From the NCBI GenBank assembly GCA_018710805.1, contig DVJG01000196.1, forward strand, positions 1 to 6,106: 6,106 bases of DNA, written 5' to 3'. Made by a program: the position numbers and the translations under genes. The number at the start of each line of letters is the position of its first letter. Positions within the stretch are counted from its first letter, which is position 1. The notes beneath the pieces are model-generated. The model saw nothing but the letters and a program-made list of their open reading frames with translations, was not told the DNA's origin and did no database searches. The DNA is from Candidatus Faecousia faecipullorum. Lineage in GTDB: Bacteria; Bacillota; Clostridia; Oscillospirales; Oscillospiraceae. Of the stretch, positions 1 through 5,842 are shown one piece after another.

Positions 1-64
1 AGCATCCGGCGCAGACCAAAAAGCGGTGCTTTGTAATGGTTAAAAAATGCTGTAAGGCTTTCAT
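1..64 (-). CDS. DUF5662-like protein, N-terminal 21 codons only
   Basis: This is the 5' end of a gene that leaves the window at base 1. The readable peptide begins MKALQHFLTITKHRFLV and continues C-A-G-C, with no stop. The pattern HF-TIT-H--LV followed by a Cys resembles the start of DUF5662 proteins, a family of unknown function common in Firmicutes; this is recalled family knowledge, not a search. I chose the ATG at 62-64 because a perfect AGGAGG lies 7 nt upstream of it. The ATG at 66-68 is in another frame, sits only 3 nt from the same ribosome site, and gives a peptide (MNESLTAFFNHYK) that I do not recognise. The gene has its own promoter at 92-120 and follows a terminator, so it is probably a separate transcription unit from the lipoprotein gene. 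With so few residues the family call is moderate. Confidence 0.65.
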   Translation of the reverse strand, partial: MKALQHFLTITKHRFLVCAGC

Positions 65-91
65 TCATTAGCCTCCTTTTTCTGTCCCTAT

Positions 92-120
92 ATTATACAG
101 AGAGGAAAAAGGAATTGCAA
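92..120 (-). promoter_or_regulatory. Sigma-A type promoter of the DUF5662-like gene
   Basis: Reading the minus strand, a -35 box TTGCAA (115-120) is followed after exactly 17 nt by a perfect -10 box TATAAT (92-97). Transcription should start near 85, giving a leader of about 20 nt that contains the AGGAGG ribosome site. No operator-like repeat was seen around it, so it looks like a simple housekeeping promoter. The 67 bases between it and the upstream terminator (121-187) hold nothing that I can name. Confidence 0.85.
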
Positions 121-187
121 GCATTTTCCGGCGCCCTTCTGCAGAGGAAAGGCTTGCCTCTCCCCTGCTGAATTGCGGCGAACAGCA

Positions 188-225
188 GCTTAAAAAGGGT
201 GCGAACAGCCGCACCCTTTTTAAGC
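188..225 (-). terminator. Intrinsic terminator after the lipoprotein gene
   Basis: A perfect 16-bp inverted repeat (188-203 with 210-225) has a 6-nt loop and begins directly after the stop codon of the lipoprotein gene. On the minus strand the GC core GGGTGCG/CGCACCC is followed by five T, and these T also pair with five A before the core. Because the A and T tracts are symmetric, the element could also end transcription coming from the other direction. Confidence 0.93.
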
Positions 226-1692
226 TTAGTAACTCAGTCCCCGGTCCAGGATAGTGCCGTCCATGGCATTGATAGTCAGGTGGATTAGCGCGTCGGAGCG
301 CGCGTTGGGGTCGGTCCAAACCAGCTTACCCTCCTTCGGATATTGGGTGCGCTCGGTACCATAGAAATCCCATACGGGAACCAGCTTGCCCTCAGTAGCG
401 TTATCCTTATCCCCGACACAGGCCAAGGTCAAAACCACTCTGTCCACGTTCAATTCATGTTTGGTTCTGTAGCCGTTCTTTGCATCAATTTCCCGCCAGT
501 AATCGTTGAACACAAAAATCATCTTGCCAAAAATTTCCTGAATGTCGGCAAAGTCCATGAGCTTGGCATCGGTTTCCTGGATCTCCGGGTCAGAATAAGG
601 GTTGCACCAGCGGAAGTATGCAACTTCTCCCTTGTCGGTCACATAGATTTCCAGACGTTCCGTTATCCAGAATGCCTTGCTGCCATCCTCAGTCGCACCG
701 CCATCGTATTGGTTGTTCACCCAGCCTGCCTTCCGGCCATTTACCTGACGGGCGTAGCACAACTTGTAGCCGCTGACACCCAAAGGATGCTCCGCCGCAA
801 TTCCGTCCACGACTTCCTCTTCCGTGCCGTATTGGAAGTATTCCACAGGCTCCATGTGGTCCAGCACCGCAGGGATTCCAATGCCCGCAATGACTTCATC
901 GCCGATTTTCTGAGCATCCGCTTCGGAAAGCTTGGGTTGGATGGGGTCTCGGTTCCCCCACAGGTTATCCCACTGGGTCCAGGCGCAGACGTTTCCGGTG
1001 TGGGGGGCGATGTAGGGCTCCATGCCGACCTCGGCTGCCTGCCGCCCGAAATCCGCCTCCGGCGCATACTGAGTGATATCGACATAAACTTTCTTGCCTT
1101 CTACTTCTGCCCAGCCATCTACCACGTCCGCATAGGTGTAGCCCGGCAGTGCGTCCGGAGAGGGCTCATAGGGGTGGAATTTGGTATTTGCCGGGATGCG
1201 GTCATTTTCATCCTTGGCGGTTTTTACATATTTCTTGGCATCTTCCAACAGGCCCGGGACACGGTCGATGGTTCCGTCTCCCTGATAGGGAATGTCCCCA
1301 CGTTGAATGGCCTCCAATTCTTCGATGCGGGCTTCCCACTGCTGGCGGGTAACGCCCAGGTTTTCATACAAGGTATTTCCCTTTAACAGCACCTGAATGA
1401 TGTTGTCCACATCTTCCTGGGTAAACTCCCGGCGGGCGACTTTGGCAACGGGCATGGGGCCTTCTGGTACGATGACTTCCGCATCGGCTTTCACGTTCCA
1501 GTAGCCGTCCAGGCCCGTCCACTCCCCTGTGAAGGTTTTGGGGAACTGGGGAGCCGCGGACACCTTGGTCTCTTCGGTTGCGGCTTCCGTTGGCTTCTCC
1601 CCGTCGGCGGCTTTGGCGGCGCAGCCGGAGAGCAGGCCCAGGGACAGGGTCGCCGCCAATACGATTGACATAACTTTCTTGAATTGTTTCAT
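226..1692 (-). CDS. Secreted lipoprotein resembling DUF6034 family
   Basis: The product is 488 residues. Residues 1-23 form a lipoprotein signal peptide: a K-rich start (MKQFKK), a hydrophobic core, and the lipobox LSGC with Cys24 as the predicted lipid-anchored residue. An Ala/Glu/Thr-rich linker runs to about residue 50 and would hold the protein off the membrane's outer face. The rest is one long soluble region with no further membrane segment. It contains FTQEDVDNII near 90-100, and near the C-terminus VPVWDFYG (about 438-445) and LTINAMDGTILD (about 472-483). These resemble the Clostridia family DUF6034, whose function is unknown; the assignment is from memory. I place the start at the ATG at 1690-1692, which has AGAAGG 8 nt upstream. 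The in-frame ATGs at 1723-1728 would put charged residues before the signal peptide and overlap the promoter's -10 box. The gene follows a two-component system and has its own regulated promoter at 1724-1777. It may be an output of the system, or an accessory that tunes the sensor. No catalytic motif was recognised. Confidence 0.88.
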   Translation of the reverse strand: MKQFKKVMSIVLAATLSLGLLSGCAAKAADGEKPTEAATEETKVSAAPQFPKTFTGEWTGLDGYWNVKADAEVIVPEGPMPVAKVARREFTQEDVDNIIQVLLKGNTLYENLGVTRQQWEARIEELEAIQRGDIPYQGDGTIDRVPGLLEDAKKYVKTAKDENDRIPANTKFHPYEPSPDALPGYTYADVVDGWAEVEGKKVYVDITQYAPEADFGRQAAEVGMEPYIAPHTGNVCAWTQWDNLWGNRDPIQPKLSEADAQKIGDEVIAGIGIPAVLDHMEPVEYFQYGTEEEVVDGIAAEHPLGVSGYKLCYARQVNGRKAGWVNNQYDGGATEDGSKAFWITERLEIYVTDKGEVAYFRWCNPYSDPEIQETDAKLMDFADIQEIFGKMIFVFNDYWREIDAKNGYRTKHELNVDRVVLTLACVGDKDNATEGKLVPVWDFYGTERTQYPKEGKLVWTDPNARSDALIHLTINAMDGTILDRGLSY

Positions 1693-1723
1693 AACGCGAA
1701 CCTTCTTTCTTTTGGATGGCTCC

Positions 1724-1777
1724 ATCATAACCCAGTTCAGCGGAAATTTGGTTACCGCCCCATTACCGTTCGGTTAC
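1724..1777 (-). promoter_or_regulatory. Lipoprotein promoter with three 11-bp-spaced operator repeats
   Basis: On the minus strand three hexamers GTAACC (1772-1777), GTAATG (1761-1766) and GTAACC (1750-1755) recur at an exact 11-bp period. After 20 nt comes a -10 box TATGAT (1724-1729). No TTGACA-like -35 box is present; the last repeat sits where it would be. OmpR/PhoB-family regulators bind such 11-bp direct repeats as head-to-tail dimers and activate promoters with weak -35 boxes (established for PhoB and B. subtilis PhoP). The neighbouring response regulator is the likely binder (inference). Transcription would start near 1717, giving a 5' leader of about 25 nt. The most upstream repeat includes the stop codon of the kinase gene. 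Confidence 0.72.
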
Positions 1778-3147
1778 GCCGGAAATTTTATCCGGACCGT
1801 GGTGCCTCCGCCAGGGACGCTCTCTATTTCCATGACCGCCCCATGGGCATTCAGAATCTCCCGGACCAGGCTCAAGCCCAAGCCCACACCTCCCTGGGCT
1901 TTGCTCCGGGAGGGGTCCGCCATGTAAAACGCCTCGGTAACGTGGGGCAGGGCCTCGGGAGGGATGCCGATGCCCTGGTCCGCCACTTCCAGGAAACGGC
2001 CGTGGGCAGTTATATACACGGTCCCGCCGGGCTTCGAGGCCTTGGCGGCGTTGTCCACCAGGTTAATCAGAACGGAAAGCAGCAGGTCCTCATCGCCGCT
2101 GACCGTATCCGTAAAGCACTCCGTTTTCAGCTTCACCCCACGGGCGTTCAAGGTTCCGGCAGTGGTTCTTTCGACCTTCTCCAAAAGTTCCTCCACATCC
2201 ACAGGGGAACACTTCAATTCCTCCCCCATGGTGACGAGATGCAGAAGCTTTTTCACCAGGCTTTCCAGCCACTTTGCCTGGGACTGGATGTGCTCCAACG
2301 CCTCCCTTTGCTCCTCTTCCGTGAGATACAATGTAAGAAGCGTGTCCACATTCAATAAAATCCCGGTAAGCGGCGTCTTAAATTCGTGGGTCACGGCGCC
2401 GATGAAACGCTTCTGCCGCTGGGCCGTTTCCGTAAGCTCTCCGATGTGAGCCTCCACCCGGTCCGCCATGTGGTTGAAGCTTTGGGCCAAGGCCCCCACC
2501 TCATCCCGGGTTTCCACCTTGGCACGTTTTTCGTAGCTGCCCCCGGCGATTTGGGCCGCTGCCGCCTGCAGTGCCTCCAGAGACCGCATGCTCCGGTTCA
2601 CAAGAATCAGAATGCAGCTAAGGCCCAGAGCCGTGGCAATGAGGCCGATGCCGGCAAAGCGCCGGGCCATGGCCGCCACCTGCTCCAAGACCGGGGTCAT
2701 GTCCTCGGCAACGTAGACCTGTGCCCTGGTTTTGTAGCTGATGTAAAGACTGCTTCCCACCAGGAGCATCTCTTTTCCATTGATTTTCCCCCGGAAATGC
2801 CGCTGGTCGTCCTCTTCCCCCATAGGCAGATAGTCCCTGGGGTCAAAAATCTGTTTGTTTTCCAGTACCTCTCCGTCGATAACCAGGATGCCCCCGGAGT
2901 CGGCGTGCTTCGAGAAACAGTATCTTGCCAGGACATTTCGCACCACCAGGCTGTCCCCGACCTCCTGGGATTGTTCAAAATCCATCAAAAAGGCGCTGGC
3001 AAGGTCCCCCTGCTTCCGCAGCAGATGGTCCAAGGTCTGCGCCTCCAAGCGTTTTTGGGTCCACATGAGCTGCAAAATGGAGCATATGGCCACGGCGCAA
3101 ATCAGCACTGCTCCGCAAATCAAGGAAATTTTCTTTCCTAACTTCAT
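1774..3147 (-). CDS. Membrane sensor histidine kinase (HAMP, HisKA, HATPase)
   Basis: The protein is 457 residues, a normal length for an OmpR-partner kinase. TM1 is about residues 7-29 and TM2 about 163-184. They enclose an extracellular sensor region of roughly 130 residues whose last part (residues 134-156, containing YISYK and VYVAEDM) looks like a Cache/PAS-type fold; the ligand cannot be told. A HAMP linker spans about 182-235. The HisKA motif HEFKTPL gives phospho-accepting His254. The ATPase domain has an N box (NLVDN, 362-366), a G1 box DQGIGI (390-395) and a G2 box GGVGLGL (419-425), so all catalytic motifs are intact. On sensing its signal it should autophosphorylate and pass phosphate to the response regulator encoded just upstream. 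Its ATG overlaps the regulator's TGA as ATGA, with GGAGG upstream, which implies translational coupling. The stop codon lies in an operator repeat of the next gene. It belongs to the PhoR/ResE/BaeS-like group, but no specific orthologue is claimed. Confidence 0.95.
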   Translation of the reverse strand: MKLGKKISLICGAVLICAVAICSILQLMWTQKRLEAQTLDHLLRKQGDLASAFLMDFEQSQEVGDSLVVRNVLARYCFSKHADSGGILVIDGEVLENKQIFDPRDYLPMGEEDDQRHFRGKINGKEMLLVGSSLYISYKTRAQVYVAEDMTPVLEQVAAMARRFAGIGLIATALGLSCILILVNRSMRSLEALQAAAAQIAGGSYEKRAKVETRDEVGALAQSFNHMADRVEAHIGELTETAQRQKRFIGAVTHEFKTPLTGILLNVDTLLTLYLTEEEQREALEHIQSQAKWLESLVKKLLHLVTMGEELKCSPVDVEELLEKVERTTAGTLNARGVKLKTECFTDTVSGDEDLLLSVLINLVDNAAKASKPGGTVYITAHGRFLEVADQGIGIPPEALPHVTEAFYMADPSRSKAQGGVGLGLSLVREILNAHGAVMEIESVPGGGTTVRIKFPA

Positions 3148-3815
3148 TTTTTCCGCTCCTCCAGTCGGTAGCCCGTTTTGGAAATGGCCCGAATCTCATC
3201 TGTGAGGCCCAGTTTTTTGCGGATGTTCGCAATACGCACGTCCACGGTGCGGGTATCGCCGAAGTAATCTTCGCCCCAGACTTCGTTCAGCAGCCGGTCC
3301 CGGGAGACGGTGCGGTTTTTGTTTTTCATAAGCACTTTCAGCACGTCAAATTCCAGCGGTGTCAGCTCAATGGGCTCCCCGGCCTTGGTAAGGCTCCGGT
3401 TTTCGGCGTCCAGGGTGAAATCCCGGAAGTGGTATATGGGATTGAGTCGTCCGGTGCGCTGCAGCACTTTCTCCATGCGGACAAGCAGGGTAACCACCTC
3501 AAAGGGCTTCACCAGATAGTCCTCGGCGCCCTGGCGGAGCAGACGCACTTCGGACTCGGAATCGGTTTTCGCCGTCATGTAGATCACGGGAATATTGCGC
3601 TTTTCCATAAGCGGGAGCAGTTCAAACCCATCCAGCCCCGGAAGCATGATGTCGAGCAGAGCCAAATCAAAGGCTTCGTCATCCCACAGGGCCTGGGCGG
3701 CGGAAAGTCCATCCCGGAACAGGCGGTATTCGTAGCCTGCATAGCGCAGGTTCAAGGCGATGGTGTCGGCAATGGCGGCATCGTCTTCCACAATAAGAAT
3801 TCGGTTGGCTGCCAT
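3144..3815 (-). CDS. OmpR/PhoB-family response regulator
   Basis: The protein is 223 residues, typical of the family. The receiver domain (about 4-115) has the acidic pair Asp11-Asp12, phospho-accepting Asp55 in LLDIMLPG, switch Thr81 in YMTAK, and Lys103 in VKPF; all key residues are present. A winged-helix DNA-binding domain follows (about 127-220), with LTPLEFDVLKVLM, the VSRDRLLNEVWG recognition region, DTRTVDVRIANIRKKLG, and the terminal ISKTGYRLE hairpin. It is a cytoplasmic transcription factor activated by the kinase encoded next to it. The ATG at 3813-3815 has a GGGAG ribosome site about 8 nt upstream. Two 11-bp-spaced repeats in its promoter and three before the lipoprotein gene are probable binding sites, suggesting autoregulation plus control of the lipoprotein (inference). 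Named homologues such as PhoP, VanR or RegX3 share this layout, so no symbol is assigned. Confidence 0.96.
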   Translation of the reverse strand: MAANRILIVEDDAAIADTIALNLRYAGYEYRLFRDGLSAAQALWDDEAFDLALLDIMLPGLDGFELLPLMEKRNIPVIYMTAKTDSESEVRLLRQGAEDYLVKPFEVVTLLVRMEKVLQRTGRLNPIYHFRDFTLDAENRSLTKAGEPIELTPLEFDVLKVLMKNKNRTVSRDRLLNEVWGEDYFGDTRTVDVRIANIRKKLGLTDEIRAISKTGYRLEERKK

Positions 3816-3843
3816 AAAATCACTCCCTTTTGGATTTTTCTAC

Positions 3844-3886
3844 ATTTTAGCATACAAAAAAGTAAAAAGCATTACCGAAACGTTAC
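3844..3886 (-). promoter_or_regulatory. Response regulator operon promoter with two operator repeats
   Basis: Minus strand: GTAACG (3881-3886) and GTAATG (3870-3875) are 11 bp apart, then 20 nt, then a -10 box TAAAAT (3844-3849). TG stands one base before the -10, making an extended -10. A recognisable -35 box is missing. The 20-nt spacing from the last repeat matches exactly that in front of the lipoprotein gene. Transcription would begin near 3837, leaving a leader of about 20 nt with the ribosome site. The repeats start only 16 bases past the end of the prfC terminator, so this promoter fills nearly the whole intergenic space. Binding by the operon's own regulator is an inference. Confidence 0.72.
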
Positions 3887-3901
3887 CAGGGAAAAGGATG
3901 C

Positions 3902-3924
3902 AAAAAAAGAGGCATAAATGCCTC
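3902..3924 (-). terminator. Intrinsic terminator after prfC
   Basis: On the minus strand a 7-bp stem GAGGCAT/ATGCCTC with a two-base apex is followed at once by seven T (3902-3908). It is a standard Rho-independent terminator, about 47 bases past the prfC stop codon, and separates prfC from the two-component operon. Confidence 0.9.
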
Positions 3925-3934
3925 CCAGAGCAAG

Positions 3935-3966
3935 ATACGGGCCGCTGCTGAAGCAGCGGCCCGTAT
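3935..3966 (-). repeat. Perfect 15-bp hairpin directly after prfC
   Basis: ATACGGGCCGCTGCT (3935-3949) is exactly complementary to 3952-3966, leaving a two-base apex; in practice the central bases would open to a small loop. It begins 4 bases after the prfC stop codon. It lacks a T-run, so it is not a complete terminator alone. It may slow polymerase before the second hairpin at 3902-3924 or protect the mRNA 3' end from exonucleases (inference). Confidence 0.85.
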
Positions 3967-3970
3967 GATA

Positions 3971-5563
3971 TTATCCTTCTGCAACCACAATTTCCTTGAG
4001 CTGCAGGCCGGGGTTCTTCCGGCAGGTGAAGTCGATGGCCCAGTAGGAGCTGAATACCAGCAGGCTCCGGCCACGATAGTCCTCCAAAAGCTCCGCGTCG
4101 GAGCCCAGATTCATGTCTCCCAGTTCTCCCGGGTAGGAGTCAATCAGGCGAATTTCCTCATAGGGAAGCATTTCCATCCGAAGGTCCACACCGTACTCGT
4201 TTTTCATGCGGTACTGGAACACGTCAAACTGCAGGGTGCCCACCACGCCTACGATAACCTCTTCCATACCGGAATTGGGAACCTTGAAAATCTGGATGGC
4301 ACCCTCCTGGGCAATCTGCTCGGTGCCCTTGACAAACTGCTTGCGCTTCATAGAGTCCTTGGCGGAGACCCGGCAGAAGTGCTCCGGGGCAAAGGTGGGG
4401 ATGCCGGAATACCGGAACTTCTTCCCCGGGGTGGTAATGGTGTCGCCGATGGAGAAGATGCCCGGGTCGAAGACGCCGATAACGTCACCGGCGTAGGCCT
4501 CGTCCACAATTTCCCGTTCCGCAGCCATGAGCTGCTGGGGCTGGCTCAGGCGCATTTTCCGGCCGCCCTGGACGTGGTAGTATTCTGCGTCCCGCTGGAA
4601 CTTGCCGGAGCAAATTCGCATAAATGCCAGTCTGTCCCGATGGGCCTTGTTCATATTTGCCTGAATTTTGAACACAAAGGCAGAGAAGTCCGGGCTGAAG
4701 GTATCAATGGTCCCGCAGTCGGCAACTCTGGGCAGCGGCGGCGGGGTCAGCTTCAGGAAGGCTTCCAGGAAGGGCTCGATGCCGAAGTTGGTCAGCGCCG
4801 AGCCAAAGAACACCGGCGACAGCTGGCCTGCCTGAACGGCCTCCAGGTCCATCTCCCGTCCGGCGGAGAGAAGCTCCACGTCGTCAATCAGCTGCTGATG
4901 TTTCTGCTGGGAATCCAGAAGCTCCGCCACCACGGGGTCGTAGAGGTCCACTTCCTGCTTGTCAGCCCGCTTCTTGCCGGAAACGCCGGAGAAAAACAGC
5001 AGGCTTCCATGCTCCCGGTCGTAGACGCCCTGGAAGTCCTTGCCGGAACCGATGGGCCAGTTCATGGCATAGGTTTCGATGCCAAGTTCCCGCTCCACCT
5101 CGTCCAGAAGATCGAAGGGGTCCTTGCTCTCCCGGTCCATTTTGTTCACAAAGGTGAAAATAGGGATATGCCGCATGGCGCAGACCTTGAAAAGCTTCCG
5201 GGTCTGGGGCTCAACGCCTTTGGCGCCGTCAATGACCATGACGGCGGAGTCGGCGGCCATAAGGGTCCGGTAGGTATCCTCAGAGAAGTCCTGGTGGCCG
5301 GGCGTATCCAGAATGTTGATGCAGAAGCCCTCGTACTGGAACTGCATAACAGAAGACGTGACGGAAATACCACGCTGTTTTTCAATCTCCATCCAGTCGG
5401 AGGTGGCAGCCCGGGAATTTTTCTTACCTTTGACCACACCTGCCTGGGCAATGGCGCCGCCATAGAGCAGGAATTTTTCGGTCAGGGTGGTTTTACCGGC
5501 GTCGGGGTGGGAGATGATGGCAAAGGTCCGGCGGCGGCTGATTTCTTCTACTAAATTAGACAT
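3971..5563 (-). CDS. prfC: Peptide chain release factor 3 (RF3 GTPase)
   Basis: The product is 530 residues, almost the length of E. coli RF3 (529). RF3 is a cytoplasmic GTPase that removes release factors RF1 and RF2 from the ribosome after peptide release, and it is not always essential. The GTPase domain shows G1 HPDAGKTT (19-26), a G2 region GISVTSS (65-71), G3 DTPGH (86-90), G4 NKMD (140-143) and G5 GSA (254-256). The SDWMEIEKQRGISV stretch just before switch II and the long insertion after NKMD fit RF3 better than EF-G or TypA. An EF-Tu-like beta-barrel domain follows from about residue 290, and the RF3-specific C-terminal domain covers roughly 395-525. All motifs are intact. The ATG at 5561-5563 has GGAGG 6-7 nt upstream. 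It has its own promoter, a leader of about 90 nt, and a double hairpin after the stop, so it appears monocistronic. Neither neighbour is functionally related. Confidence 0.97.
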   Translation of the reverse strand: MSNLVEEISRRRTFAIISHPDAGKTTLTEKFLLYGGAIAQAGVVKGKKNSRAATSDWMEIEKQRGISVTSSVMQFQYEGFCINILDTPGHQDFSEDTYRTLMAADSAVMVIDGAKGVEPQTRKLFKVCAMRHIPIFTFVNKMDRESKDPFDLLDEVERELGIETYAMNWPIGSGKDFQGVYDREHGSLLFFSGVSGKKRADKQEVDLYDPVVAELLDSQQKHQQLIDDVELLSAGREMDLEAVQAGQLSPVFFGSALTNFGIEPFLEAFLKLTPPPLPRVADCGTIDTFSPDFSAFVFKIQANMNKAHRDRLAFMRICSGKFQRDAEYYHVQGGRKMRLSQPQQLMAAEREIVDEAYAGDVIGVFDPGIFSIGDTITTPGKKFRYSGIPTFAPEHFCRVSAKDSMKRKQFVKGTEQIAQEGAIQIFKVPNSGMEEVIVGVVGTLQFDVFQYRMKNEYGVDLRMEMLPYEEIRLIDSYPGELGDMNLGSDAELLEDYRGRSLLVFSSYWAIDFTCRKNPGLQLKEIVVAEG

Positions 5564-5610
5564 ATCTTTCCTCCATAAAGATTTTTACTGTTTCAAACCT
5601 TATATAGAGG

Positions 5611-5628
5611 CTACGTTGGAAATCCCAT
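5611..5628 (-). other. Possible five-codon leader ORF upstream of prfC
   Basis: Within the prfC leader, GGAGGA (5633-5638) is followed after 4 nt by an ATG and the short frame M-G-F-P-T ending in TAG. The end of this frame is 47 nt before the prfC ATG. The ribosome site is as good as that of prfC itself. TAG is decoded by RF1, whose recycling RF3 promotes, so a translation-termination feedback is conceivable, but this is speculation. It may equally be a chance ATG after a purine-rich stretch. Confidence 0.3.
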
Positions 5629-5662
5629 AAGCTCCTCCAAAATTGGGTTTTCAAATCAATTT

Positions 5663-5691
5663 AGTTTATCATATAACCCGGAAACTTACAA
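5663..5691 (-). promoter_or_regulatory. Likely prfC promoter
   Basis: Minus strand: a -35 box TTGTAA (5686-5691), a 17-nt spacer, and a -10 box TAAACT (5663-5668). Transcription would start near 5656, giving a leader of about 92 nt. The -10 match is moderate (4 of 6), and TATGAT at 5668-5673 is an alternative -10 without a clear -35. No 11-bp GTAAYS repeats occur here, so the neighbouring response regulator is not expected to act on it. Confidence 0.6.
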
Positions 5692-5710
5692 GAGGAAAAG
5701 CATTATTTTT

Positions 5711-5757
5711 CAGAAAAAGCCCTTCCATTACCGCAAAGGCTGGAAGGGCTTCTTCTG
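5711..5757 (-). terminator. Terminator after the sulfite/nitrite reductase gene
   Basis: Arms 5711-5726 and 5742-5757 pair over 16 bp with one mismatch around a 15-nt loop. On the minus strand the GC-rich part AGCCCTTCC...GGAAGGGCT is followed by TTTTTCTG and then a further A/T-rich tract. This fits a Rho-independent terminator. It sits 85 bases past the reductase stop codon; those 85 bases (5758-5842) show no gene or motif that I can name. Confidence 0.88.
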
Positions 5758-5842
5758 TAACATATGAAATTTCCGATGAAGGCGGGTCAAATACCGGATT
5801 CCGTGGTCCTAAGATTTCGCACCGTCCTGCACTTCGTTCCTG

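Noticed and set aside
66..68. Alternative ATG for the leftmost gene
   Set aside because: Only 3 nt from the ribosome site and in a different frame; the ATG at 62-64 has ideal spacing and a recognisable family start.
343..1386. Long plus-strand open frame of 347 codons opposite the lipoprotein gene
   Set aside because: It lies wholly antisense to a gene with a clear signal peptide and ribosome site, has no plausible ribosome site of its own, and its translation matches no family known to me.
1774..2449. Several plus-strand frames opposite the kinase gene
   Set aside because: They are shadows of a complete kinase with intact catalytic boxes and have no start signals.
3965..5554. Plus-strand open frame of 529 codons opposite prfC
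   Set aside because: It mirrors the prfC frame almost exactly, as expected from GC-biased third positions; prfC has all RF3 motifs, while the antisense translation has none.
5590..5622. Imperfect inverted repeat (TTTCAAAC with GTTGGAAA) in the prfC leader, considered as a riboswitch or T-box
   Set aside because: Only 8 bp with a mismatch; no conserved T-box or riboswitch core was seen and the leader is too short for most classes.
5731..5741. A single GTAATG-like hexamer in the loop of the reductase terminator
   Set aside because: It is one isolated copy with no 11-bp partner and no -10 box at the right distance, so it is not counted as an operator.
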